A DNA stretch of 64,000 nt from Rudaea cellulosilytica DSM 22992. Lineage in GTDB: Bacteria; Pseudomonadota; Gammaproteobacteria; Xanthomonadales; Rhodanobacteraceae. How positions within the stretch are numbered: the first letter of the stretch is position 1; the number at the start of each line of letters is the position of its first letter. This document shows positions 1 through 9,550 of the stretch, in pieces. The translations under genes and the position numbers were made by a program. The stretch covers positions 806,001-870,000 of the forward strand of contig NZ_KB899242.1 of assembly GCF_000378125.1 (NCBI RefSeq), written 5' to 3'. The notes under the pieces were generated by a model. The model ran no database searches. It worked only from the letters and a program-made list of their open reading frames with translations, and was not told the origin of the DNA.

Positions 1-240
1 GCCGACGTGCACCTCACCCCGATCGAATACCGCTTGCTCGCCGCGCTGGCGCGCCACCGCGGCAAGGTGCTCACCCACCGCCAATTGCTGACCGAAGTCT
101 GGGGTGCCGCCCACGTCGAATCGCCGCACTACCTGCGTATCTATCTGCGCGCGCTGCGGCACAAGATCGAGGCCGACCCGGCCCAGCCGAAACACCTGCT
201 GACCGAGGTTGGCGTCGGTTATCGCTTCGCCGACGACTGA
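1..240 (+). CDS. kdpE: KdpE-type response regulator, C-terminal DNA-binding domain (5' truncated by window)
   Basis: The reading frame is open from base 1 and stops at TGA 238-240, so only about 79 C-terminal residues are present. They form an OmpR/PhoB winged helix: HLTPIEYRLLAAL, then GKVLTHRQLL, then a recognition-helix region ending in HYLRIYLRALRHKIE and the C-terminal GVGYRF hairpin. The HYLRIY and VGYRF wording matches KdpE, the potassium-responsive regulator of kdpFABC, better than other OmpR-family members. The receiver domain and any kdpD partner lie outside the window, so the assignment rests on one domain only. The next gene, a translation factor, is unrelated in function. Confidence 0.75.
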   Translation, partial: ADVHLTPIEYRLLAALARHRGKVLTHRQLLTEVWGAAHVESPHYLRIYLRALRHKIEADPAQPKHLLTEVGVGYRFADD

Positions 241-299
241 TTTTGGCTGAACGCCTGCCACGGAAAGCCGCCCCGCAAGCAAAACCCCATCAAATCCGG

Positions 300-305
300 T
301 ATAAT
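300..305 (+). promoter_or_regulatory. Candidate -10 box (TATAAT) for the fusA-like gene
   Basis: A perfect TATAAT lies 315 bases before the EF-G start codon in the 379-base gap after kdpE. I see no good -35 hexamer 16-18 bases upstream. If used, transcription would begin near 312 and give a leader of about 300 bases that is rich in inverted repeats: GCGGCC-gtgt-GGCCGC at 317-332, a weak 5-bp one at 348-363, and the array at 461-567. Confidence 0.4.
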
Positions 306-460
306 CAGCGGGTTGTGCGGCCGTGTGGCCGCGATTTACGCACCGCAGCGGCCTCATCGCCGCAGATTTCGTGTCGCGTCAAACGACTTTCATCCGCCTC
401 CGGCATCCTTGATCGGTTGCCGCGGGCGATTGCATTTTCGCAAACGTTGAAAGAACCAAA

Positions 461-567
461 TCGGCACATGGATGTGCCGACGCAATGAGCGCTTTTTGCT
501 CATTGCGACAAACGTGGCGCGGCTTTGCCGCGACCGTTTGTGAGCCCGATTCTAATCAAGATCGGGC
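461..567 (+). repeat. Array of four tandem perfect hairpins in the fusA leader
   Basis: Four inverted repeats follow one another with almost no spacing. 461-480: TCGGCACA, loop TGGA, TGTGCCGA. 481-507: CGCAATGAGC, 7-base loop, GCTCATTGCG. 508-541: ACAAACG pairs with CGTTTGT and encloses CGCGGC-ttt-GCCGCG at 518-532. 544-567: GCCCGAT, 10-base loop, ATCGGGC. None is followed by a T-run, so they do not look like intrinsic terminators. The fusA start follows 52 bases later and has no strong Shine-Dalgarno sequence. The array could be a regulatory leader, an RNA-stability element or a repeat family. Confidence 0.75.
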
Positions 568-619
568 GGCAGGATGCCCAGTTTTGCACTCCAATTACTT
601 AACCTTACGAGTTACGACC

Positions 620-2764
<2,145 letters not shown>

Positions 2765-2787
2765 TTTTTCCGGCCATGTCCACAAGC

Positions 2788-2818
2788 AAGGCCGGGCCCA
2801 GCCCGGCCTTTCTTTTTG
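2788..2818 (+). terminator. Rho-independent terminator after fusA
   Basis: A perfect 10-bp stem, AAGGCCGGGC with AAGGC-complement GCCCGGCCTT, closes a CCA loop and is followed by TCTTTTT. It lies 24 bases after the fusA stop codon. Confidence 0.9.
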
Positions 2819-2870
2819 CCCGCCGCCTGCCCTTTTCCGAAGCCGAGGCGCAGGCAATGGCGAGCATCGC

Positions 2871-2879
2871 TGATAAAAT
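2871..2879 (+). promoter_or_regulatory. Extended -10 promoter for yebC
   Basis: TGATAAAAT matches an extended -10 element (TGn followed by TAAAAT). It lies 31 bases upstream of the yebC start and downstream of the fusA terminator, so yebC appears to be transcribed on its own. No convincing -35 is visible. Confidence 0.5.
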
Positions 2880-2909
2880 ACCCACACCAGTCAATCTGCA
2901 GGTATCCCC

Positions 2910-3626
2910 ATGGGCAGAGGCCCCAGCATCGCAGGCCGCAAGAACGCCGAAGACGCGCGCCGCGGCAAGATTTTCACCAAACTGATCCGCGAGATCACGA
3001 TCGCCGCGCGTACCGGCGCCGACCCCGCAAGCAACGGGCGCCTGCGCGTCGCCATCGACAAGGCAAAAGCGGTGAGCATGCCGAGCGACACGATCGAGCG
3101 TGCCCTCAAGCGTGCGAGCGGCGCCGATGCCGCCGACATGCACGAGCTGCGCTACGAGGGCTACGGCCCGGCCGGCGTCGCCCTGATCATAGACTGCATG
3201 ACCGACAACCAGCAGCGCACCGTCGCCGATGTGCGCAGCGCGCTGACCAAGCATGGCGGCAATCTCGGCACCTCGGGCTCGGTCGCGTTCCAGTTCAAGC
3301 ACCTCGGTGAGATTGTCTTCGCGACGCCGGATTCGGCGAGCGAGGAAAAAGTCCTCGAAATCGCGCTCGAAGCGGGTGCCGACGACGTGCAGGCAGACAA
3401 CGGACAGAGCACGGTGCTGTGCGCGCCGGAGAGCTACGAAGCGGTAAAAAAGGCACTCGTCGACGCCAAGCTCGAACCCGTGCGCGCCGATATCGTGTGG
3501 CGCCCGGAGAACCGCGTCGCCGTTTCGGGCGAGGCCGAGGAAACCCTGCTCGACCTGCTCGATCGTCTGGAAGACCTCGACGACGTGCAGGAGGTCTATC
3601 ACAACGCGGCGCTGAGCGAAGCGTAG
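2910..3626 (+). CDS. yebC: YebC/PmpR family protein
   Basis: 238 residues, the normal length for YebC/TACO1 proteins. The N-terminus has GRGPSIAGRKNAEDARRGKIFTK in family form (here split for length: KIFTKLIREI follows), then GADPASNGRLR and the YEGYGPAGVA motif near residue 85. Family members act as DNA-binding transcription regulators (PmpR) and, in more recent work, as factors that relieve ribosome stalling at proline stretches (TACO1/YebC). Here it follows an EF-G paralogue and precedes a tRNA gene instead of its usual ruvCAB neighbours, which fits a translation role, though a terminator and a separate promoter part it from fusA. Confidence 0.95.
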   Translation: MGRGPSIAGRKNAEDARRGKIFTKLIREITIAARTGADPASNGRLRVAIDKAKAVSMPSDTIERALKRASGADAADMHELRYEGYGPAGVALIIDCMTDNQQRTVADVRSALTKHGGNLGTSGSVAFQFKHLGEIVFATPDSASEEKVLEIALEAGADDVQADNGQSTVLCAPESYEAVKKALVDAKLEPVRADIVWRPENRVAVSGEAEETLLDLLDRLEDLDDVQEVYHNAALSEA

Positions 3627-3642
3627 GGTTGTGTTGTTTCGC

Positions 3643-3648
3643 TATACT
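3643..3648 (+). promoter_or_regulatory. Candidate -10 box for tRNA-Arg
   Basis: TATACT lies 11 bases upstream of the mature 5' end of the tRNA, a spacing at which the transcript would begin at or just before the tRNA. A matching -35 is not clear. Confidence 0.4.
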
Positions 3649-3658
3649 TTTATCCAAG

Positions 3659-3735
3659 GGCCCCGTAGCTCAGCTGGATAGAGCGTCCCCCTCCTAAGGG
3701 GAAGGTCGCACGTTCGAATCGTGTCGGGGCCGCCA
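3659..3735 (+). tRNA. tRNA-Arg (anticodon CCU)
   Basis: A 77-base cloverleaf with encoded CCA (3733-3735). The acceptor stem GGCCCCG pairs with CGGGGCC at 3725-3731 with discriminator G. The D arm has GTAGCTCAGCTGGATAGAGC. The anticodon stem TCCCC/GGGGA holds loop CTCCTAA, giving anticodon CCU, which reads AGG. The T arm contains CGTTCGAATCG. AGG is rare in DNA of this composition, so this is a minor isoacceptor. This tRNA is a common integration site in other bacteria, but I see no integrase or duplicated 3' end here. Confidence 0.97.
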
Positions 3736-3752
3736 ATATCTGTTTGGTTGCC

Positions 3753-3865
3753 TTTGCGTTCGTCTTCGAACGCAAAAAGCAGCCATCCTCGGCTGCATTT
3801 CGGTTTGTTTTTGTGTTCATCCCTGAACACATGGACCAAAAAGCGACCATCGCTGGCCGCACTTT
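3753..3865 (+). repeat. Array of four hairpins between tRNA-Arg and cyanophycinase gene
   Basis: Stem-loops in order: 3753-3776 TTTGCGTTCG, loop TCTT, CGAACGCAAA; 3779-3796 GCAGCC, loop ATCCTC, GGCTGC; 3812-3831 TGTGTTCA, loop TCCC, TGAACACA; 3843-3860 GCGACC, loop ATCGCT-like, GGCCGC with one mismatch. A T-rich stretch after the second (3803-3812) could give weak termination of the tRNA transcript. The other three lack T-runs. The cphB start codon follows 40 bases after the last stem. Three of the four loops read CATCC or CATCG at the stem top. Confidence 0.7.
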
Positions 3866-3900
3866 TCAATCAACATCTTCCAAGGTCGTGTTCTCATCCA

Positions 3901-4746
3901 ATGCCGAGTAAAGTCACCGAAGGGGCCGAACGCGGCTGGATCGTGCCGATCGGCGGTGCGGAAGCCAAGCACAACGACGCACGCATCCTCGAGCGCTTCG
4001 TTGCGCTGTGCGGCGGCCGCGACGCGGACATCGTCATCATCCCGACCGCAAGCCAGCTCGCCGACACCGGTGCGCGCTACGAGGGCATCTTCTCCGAACT
4101 CGGCGCCGCGCGCGTCACCGCGATCGACTTCGACACGCGCCGCGATGCCGAAGAGAAAAATCGCCTGCAACGCATCGAACAGGCGAGCGGCATCTTCTTC
4201 ACTGGCGGCAACCAGCTGCGCATCTCCACCCTGCTCGGCGGCACGCCGATCGCGCAGGCGATTCGCGCGAGCAACGCACGCGGCGTGCCGGTCGGCGGCA
4301 CGAGCGCGGGCGCGAGCATCCTCTCCGAGCACATGATCGCGTTCGGCAAGGAAGGCTCCTCGCCGACCGCGGGCAGCGTGCGTCTCGCGCCCGGCCTCGG
4401 CTTGACCAACCGCTTCGTCATCGACCAGCATTTCCGCCAACGCGACCGCCTCGGCCGCCTGCTCGCCGCGCTCGCCTACAACCCGTTCCTTGTCGGCATC
4501 GGTCTCGACGAGGACACCGCCGCCTTCATCAACCCAGACAACACGCTCGAAGTCGAAGGCTCCGGCGCGGTGACCGTGGTCGATGCGAGCGAAATGCAGT
4601 TCTCGTCGATGGACCAGGTCAGCGAAAACGAGCCGGTCTGCCTGCTCGGCCTCAAGGTGCATATCCTCGTCGCCGGCGCGACATTCAACCTCGCCACGCG
4701 CACGGCGTCGGCCGGGTCGCTGGTGTCGCCGAAGCAGACACACTGA
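3901..4746 (+). CDS. cphB: Cyanophycinase
   Basis: 281 residues, a cytoplasmic serine exopeptidase of the peptidase S51 family that cleaves cyanophycin into beta-Asp-Arg dipeptides. The nucleophile motif GGTSAGAS spans residues 132-139 with Ser135 as the likely catalytic residue, and DQHF follows near 182, both family hallmarks. VPIGGAE at the N-terminus and FTGGNQ near 100 also fit. ATG 3901 is used because the family N-terminus begins just after it; the frame is open upstream but runs through the tRNA. It lies 83 bases before cphA, in the cphB-cphA order common in heterotrophic bacteria. The dipeptide hydrolase needed to finish breakdown is not in the window. Confidence 0.95.
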   Translation: MPSKVTEGAERGWIVPIGGAEAKHNDARILERFVALCGGRDADIVIIPTASQLADTGARYEGIFSELGAARVTAIDFDTRRDAEEKNRLQRIEQASGIFFTGGNQLRISTLLGGTPIAQAIRASNARGVPVGGTSAGASILSEHMIAFGKEGSSPTAGSVRLAPGLGLTNRFVIDQHFRQRDRLGRLLAALAYNPFLVGIGLDEDTAAFINPDNTLEVEGSGAVTVVDASEMQFSSMDQVSENEPVCLLGLKVHILVAGATFNLATRTASAGSLVSPKQTH

Positions 4747-4829
4747 GCTTTTCCGCCGATTGGCGAATTGCGCTTTTTGTGCTTTCCTTGCAGGCATGGG
4801 GCCGGTTGCCCTGACCATGGGGATTTGAC

Positions 4830-7622
4830 ATGCGCATACTCGACCGTTCCGTCTACGTCGGCCCTTCGCTGTACGCGCACTTCCCAGTCATCAAGCTCGA
4901 ACTCGATCTGGGCGAACTCGAGAACTGGCCGACCGCGAAGCTCGGCGCGGCGTTCATCGACGGCCTCGTCGCCGCGCTGCCCGGTTTGCAGGAACACGGC
5001 TGCTCGTACCGCGAACCCGGCGGCTTCATCCGCCGCATGCGCGAGGGCGAAGGCACCTGGCTCGGCCATGTGCTCGAACACGTCGCGATCGAACTGCAGA
5101 ACGTTGCCGGCGAGGACGTCACTTTCGGCAAGACGCGCAGCATCAGCGACGCACGCCCCGGCGTGTACACGGTCGTCTACGAATACGCACAGCGCGAGGA
5201 AGGTATCGCCGCGGGCGATCTCGCCCTGCGCCTGGTCTGCTCGCTGCTGCCGGAGAACCTGCGTCCGAAGGACAGCGTACCCGCAGGCTGGAATTTCGCC
5301 GAGGCGCGCGACCAGTTCATCCGCTACGCACAACGGCGCGCGCTCGGGCCGTCGACGGCTTCGCTCGTGCGCGCGGCCGAACAGCGCAACATCCCGTGGC
5401 TGCGGCTCAACGAACAGTCGCTCGTGCAACTCGGTCACGGCAAGTACCAGCAGCGCATCCAGGCGACCGTGACCGGCCGCACTTCGCACATTGCAGTTGA
5501 ACTCGCCAGCGACAAGGAAGAGACGAACAAGATCCTCGCCTCACTCGGCCTGCCGGTGCCGAAACAGGAACTCGTGCGCACGGAGGAAGCCGCGCTGCGC
5601 GCTGCGCGTCGCCTCGGCGGGCCGGTCGTGACCAAGCCGTACAACGGCAATCACGGCCGCGGCATCACCATCGCGATCAGCAAGGACGAAGACGTGATCG
5701 CCGGTTTCAAGGCTGCGCAGGAACATTCGAACTCGGTCATCGTCGAAACCTATCTCGCCGGCGACGACCATCGCCTGCTCGTGGTCAACGGCGAACTCGT
5801 CGCCGCGACCAAGCGCACGCCGGGCCATGTCGTCGGCGACGGCACGCGCAGCGTGCGTGAACTCGTCGACATCGTGAATTCCGATCCGCGCCGCGGCGTC
5901 GGCCACGAGAAGGTGCTGACCAAGCTACAACTCGACCGCGAGGCGACCGTCATGCTCGAAGGCGCCGGCCTCAGCTTCGATTCGGTGCCGGAGAAGGATC
6001 GTGTCGTGCCGCTGCGCAAGACCGCGAACCTCTCGACCGGCGGCACCGCGACCGACGTCACCGACATCATCCATCCAGACAATCGCGACATGGCTGTGCG
6101 CGCGGTGCGCGCAATCGGGCTCGACGTCGGCGGTGTCGATTTCCTTTCGCCGAACATCGCCGAAAGCTACAAGAGCGTCGGCGGTGGCATCTGCGAGATC
6201 AATGCGGCGCCGGGTTTCCGCATGCACGTCAGCCCGAGCGAAGGCACGCCGCGCGACGCTGCCGGCCCGGTCATCGACATGCTGTTTCCGCAAGGCGCGC
6301 CCGCGCGCGTGCCGATCGCCGCGATCACCGGCACCAACGGCAAGACCACGACTTCGCGCATGCTCGCGCACATCGCCAAGATGGCCGGCTACACGCCCGG
6401 ACTGACCACGACCGACGGCGTCTATATCGATGGTCAACGCACGGTCGAGGGCGACATGACCGGGCCGGTGTCTACGCGCATGGTGCTCGCCGATCCGAAC
6501 ATCGATATCGCCGTGCTTGAAATCGCGCGCGGCGGCCTGCTGCGCGCGGGCATGGGCGTGCCCGAGGTCAACGTTGCCGCCGTGCTCAATGTGCAGAGCG
6601 ACCATCTCGGACTCAAGGGCATCGACACGCTCGAACAGCTCGCCGAGGTGAAGCGCGTTCCGATCGAAGTCGCCACCGATTGCGCCGTGCTCAACGCCGA
6701 CGATCCACACGTTTTGAAAATGTCGGCGTATACCGAGGCGAAAGTCATCTGCTACGTGACGATGAACCCCTCGCACGCGCTCGTGCGCGAGCACGTGCGC
6801 GCGGGCGGCCGCGCCTGTGCGCTCGAGGCCGGCGTCAACGGCTCGATGATCACGCTGTACGACAAGGGCAGCCACATCCCGCTGATGTGGACGCATCTGA
6901 TTCCGGCCACGCTCGAAGGTCGCGCGCTGCACAACGTGCAGAACGCGATGGTTGCGGCCAGCCTCGCGTTCGCGCTCGGCATCAAACTCGACGCGATCCG
7001 CCAGGGCCTGCGCACATTCGATACCACGTTCTTCCAAGCGCCCGGGCGCATGAACGTGTTCAACGAGCATCCGTTCAAGGTGCTGATGGACTACGGCCAC
7101 AACGCGCACGCGGTCGGCGTGATGGCCGATCTCGCCGGGCGCCTCGACGTCAGCGGACGCCGCATCGTCGTCGTCGCCGGCCCGGGTGACCGCCGCGACG
7201 AGGATCTCGTCGAGATTGCGGGCGCCGTTGCCGGCAAATTCGACCATTACATCGTGCGCCGCGACGACGCGCTGCGCGGCCGCGACGGCGACGAGGTGCC
7301 GCGCATCATCGCCAAGGCGCTGAAGGAAAAAGGCGTCGCCGATGCGGCGATCACGATCATTCCCGATGAGCAGGAAGCGATAGCCGCTGCGCTGAAGATG
7401 GGCCACCCGGGCGACCTGTTGCTGGTCTTCGCCGATGCGCTCGCGCGCTCGTGGAAGCAGATCACCAAATTCCATGTCGAAGGCACGCCCGCGCCGGCGG
7501 TCAAGCGCGTCGAGCCGGTCGCGGCGATCGAACCCGCGATCGAGGAGCGCGCTGTGGTCGAGATGGATGGCCTGATCCGCGACGAGCGCGGCATACGCTT
7601 TGCGCGCGAGACCGAAGACTAG
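4830..7622 (+). CDS. cphA: Cyanophycin synthetase
   Basis: 930 residues. The enzyme builds multi-L-arginyl-poly-L-aspartate from Asp and Arg with ATP, without ribosomes. Three parts are visible: an N-terminal domain (about 1-160), an ATP-grasp domain (about 220-480, with GGPVVTKPYNGNHGRGI and later GGICEINAAPGFRMH), and a Mur-ligase-like domain starting with ITGTNGKTTTSRM near residue 498. Aspartate is added at the ATP-grasp site and arginine at the Mur-ligase site in characterised enzymes. A good ribosome site GGGGA precedes ATG 4830. The C-terminus is about 40 residues longer than many cyanobacterial forms. Its stop codon TAG overlaps the first bases of the hairpin element at 7621. Confidence 0.96.
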   Translation: MRILDRSVYVGPSLYAHFPVIKLELDLGELENWPTAKLGAAFIDGLVAALPGLQEHGCSYREPGGFIRRMREGEGTWLGHVLEHVAIELQNVAGEDVTFGKTRSISDARPGVYTVVYEYAQREEGIAAGDLALRLVCSLLPENLRPKDSVPAGWNFAEARDQFIRYAQRRALGPSTASLVRAAEQRNIPWLRLNEQSLVQLGHGKYQQRIQATVTGRTSHIAVELASDKEETNKILASLGLPVPKQELVRTEEAALRAARRLGGPVVTKPYNGNHGRGITIAISKDEDVIAGFKAAQEHSNSVIVETYLAGDDHRLLVVNGELVAATKRTPGHVVGDGTRSVRELVDIVNSDPRRGVGHEKVLTKLQLDREATVMLEGAGLSFDSVPEKDRVVPLRKTANLSTGGTATDVTDIIHPDNRDMAVRAVRAIGLDVGGVDFLSPNIAESYKSVGGGICEINAAPGFRMHVSPSEGTPRDAAGPVIDMLFPQGAPARVPIAAITGTNGKTTTSRMLAHIAKMAGYTPGLTTTDGVYIDGQRTVEGDMTGPVSTRMVLADPNIDIAVLEIARGGLLRAGMGVPEVNVAAVLNVQSDHLGLKGIDTLEQLAEVKRVPIEVATDCAVLNADDPHVLKMSAYTEAKVICYVTMNPSHALVREHVRAGGRACALEAGVNGSMITLYDKGSHIPLMWTHLIPATLEGRALHNVQNAMVAASLAFALGIKLDAIRQGLRTFDTTFFQAPGRMNVFNEHPFKVLMDYGHNAHAVGVMADLAGRLDVSGRRIVVVAGPGDRRDEDLVEIAGAVAGKFDHYIVRRDDALRGRDGDEVPRIIAKALKEKGVADAAITIIPDEQEAIAAALKMGHPGDLLLVFADALARSWKQITKFHVEGTPAPAVKRVEPVAAIEPAIEERAVVEMDGLIRDERGIRFARETED

Positions 7623-7763
7623 AACCTATCTCAAAACTGCTGCGCTCGACATTTCGCGCGCCGGCGGTGCTCGGAATCCTCTTTTACTGTAAGTAAACTC
7701 CGGTTCCTGCGCTCCGGCGTCGCGCGAACTGCCTTCGCTCGCTACGCTTTGAGATAGGTTCTG
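7621..7763. mobile_element. 143-bp MITE-like element with 15-bp terminal inverted repeats
   Basis: The ends are perfect inverted repeats: AGAACCTATCTCAAA at 7621-7635 and TTTGAGATAGGTTCT at 7749-7763. The interior is also an imperfect inverted repeat, with matching blocks such as TTCGCGCG, CCGG and GGAA in both arms, closing on TTTACTGTAAGTAAA at 7684-7698. The whole element could fold into one long hairpin. It contains no plausible gene. It fills almost all of the gap between cphA and the third cyanophycin gene, starting inside the cphA stop codon and ending 11 bases before the next start. I see no clear target-site duplication and no second copy in this window. Confidence 0.8.
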
Positions 7764-7774
7764 GAAAACACCGC

Positions 7775-9550
7775 ATGACGATTCCGTTCGAAGATTCGCG
7801 CCGTCTGACCGGCGCCAATCTCTATTTCCCCGTGCCCGGCGCCGTGCTTGAAACCGCACCGGGTATACTTGTGGACAATGCAGCCGTTGAGCGCTGGCGT
7901 GCCGAGGTCGAACGCTTATGCCGTGAACTCGGCTGGTCGGAAATCGAAACCGCAGCACGATTGCGCGATGGCGCTGGCTCACTCGCGATCACTGCCTCCA
8001 TCGACCAATTGTTCACCGCCACCGAAGTCAACGAATACGCGCTGGAACGAGCCCTGCTTCCCTTCTCCCACCGGGAAAGGGAAGAATGGTTCCTCGCTCC
8101 AGCGTACCCCGCGATCTGGGACGAGGAACTCGCACTACAGACGCTGCGCCTTGCAGCCGCAGGCGAACGTCGGTCCGATCTCGTCGCCTTGATTGACGAA
8201 GCGCATCGGCGCGATCTTCCCACTCTGCTCGACGATATTGAATTGACACTCGGCGAAGGTGCCGGCGCGCGAACGTGGCCGCTCGACGCATTGCCCTCAC
8301 CCGCTGCGGTCGAATGGAAACCGTTGCACGCCATTCCGGTCGCGCTCGTGACCGGATCGAACGGCAAGACGACGACAACGCGTCTCGTCGCCGCGATCAG
8401 CGAGCGAGCGGGACGCCGCACAGCATTCAGCAGTACCGACGGCGTCGTCATCGGTGGCGAACTCGTCGCGAGCGGCGACTACTCCGGTCCCGCCGGCGCG
8501 CGCGCCGCATTGCGCGACGTGCGCAGCGAAACTGCGATCCTCGAGACCGCGCGCGGCGGCATTCTGCGCCGCGGGCTTGCGGTCGAGCGCGTGCAGGCAG
8601 CGATCGTCACCAACATCAGTGCGGATCATTTCGGCGAGTACGGCGTGCACGATCTCGACGACCTCGCCGACGCCAAGCTCGTCGTCGCGCATGCGCTGGT
8701 CGCCGAGGGCACGCTCGTGCTCAACGCCGACGACGACATGCTCGTGCGCCGAGCGGCCGGCCTGAAGTGCCGCATCGCCTGGTTCGCGCTCGACGCGGAT
8801 CATCCGCTATTGATCGAACACCGTGCGCGCGGCGGCGCGACCTGCGGCGTGCACGCTGGACAACTCGTGCTGCACGCTGACGGCATCGATCGCGCGCTCG
8901 GCCGCATCACCGACATGCCGCTGAGCGCAAACGGCGCGGCGAAATACAACATCGCCAACCTCACCGGCGCCGCCCTGCTCGCCCACGTGCTGGGCATCGA
9001 GGATGCGGTCATCGCGCAGGTCTGCGCGCAGTTCGGCGCGAGTAACAACGATAATCCTGGCCGCTTGATGCGCTGGCATTTCGGCACGACGACGGTGATC
9101 GTCGACTATGCGCACAACCCGGAAGGACTGCGCGGCCTGCTCGACGTGGCGCGTGCGATCTCGCCGCAAGGTCGTCTGGCCCTCGTACTCGGCCAGGCCG
9201 GCAATCGCGAGGACACGGACATTCGCGGACTCGCCGCGGTCGCCGCGCGCCATCATCCCGACCTCGTCGTGCTCAAAGAACTCGCCAGCCACGCGCGCGG
9301 ACGCGCGCCGGGTGAGGTTGTCGCACTGTTGCACGACGGACTGATCCGCAACGGCATCGCCGAAAATTCCATCGTCGTTTGCGACAGCGAAATCGGTGCC
9401 GCGCGCGCCGCCCTCGCGTGGGCGCGCACAGGCGACTTGCTCGTGCTACCGATCCACGATAAACAAGGCCGCAAAGAATGCGTCATGCTGCTCGATGGTC
9501 TTGAGCAAGCGCAGTGGCGCCCCGGCAAGCCGTTTCCGAGCCTTTTATAG
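7775..9550 (+). CDS. Mur-ligase family protein of the cyanophycin cluster (CphA'-like, no ATP-grasp)
   Basis: 591 residues. The first 190 residues match no domain I recognise; from about 190 there is a complete Mur-ligase module: VTGSNGKTTTTRL, ETARGGILRRGL, TNISADHFGEYG, then the C-terminal VDYAHNPEG and LGQAGNREDTD stretches. The Mur-ligase half of CphA carries the same ETARGG/EIARGG phrase, so the two are clearly related. It lacks the ATP-grasp half that adds aspartate, which also separates it from cyanobacterial CphA2. Proteins like this are encoded beside cphA in other heterotrophs and their role is unclear. The ribosome site lies at or just after the MITE-like element. Its 3' end overlaps the convergent gene by 6 bases. 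Confidence 0.8.
   Translation: MTIPFEDSRRLTGANLYFPVPGAVLETAPGILVDNAAVERWRAEVERLCRELGWSEIETAARLRDGAGSLAITASIDQLFTATEVNEYALERALLPFSHREREEWFLAPAYPAIWDEELALQTLRLAAAGERRSDLVALIDEAHRRDLPTLLDDIELTLGEGAGARTWPLDALPSPAAVEWKPLHAIPVALVTGSNGKTTTTRLVAAISERAGRRTAFSSTDGVVIGGELVASGDYSGPAGARAALRDVRSETAILETARGGILRRGLAVERVQAAIVTNISADHFGEYGVHDLDDLADAKLVVAHALVAEGTLVLNADDDMLVRRAAGLKCRIAWFALDADHPLLIEHRARGGATCGVHAGQLVLHADGIDRALGRITDMPLSANGAAKYNIANLTGAALLAHVLGIEDAVIAQVCAQFGASNNDNPGRLMRWHFGTTTVIVDYAHNPEGLRGLLDVARAISPQGRLALVLGQAGNREDTDIRGLAAVAARHHPDLVVLKELASHARGRAPGEVVALLHDGLIRNGIAENSIVVCDSEIGAARAALAWARTGDLLVLPIHDKQGRKECVMLLDGLEQAQWRPGKPFPSLL

Noticed and set aside
3659-3735. tRNA-Arg(CCU) as an integration site of a genomic island
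   Set aside because: No integrase gene follows and I found no second copy of the tRNA 3' end in the window. The genes downstream are ordinary in composition.
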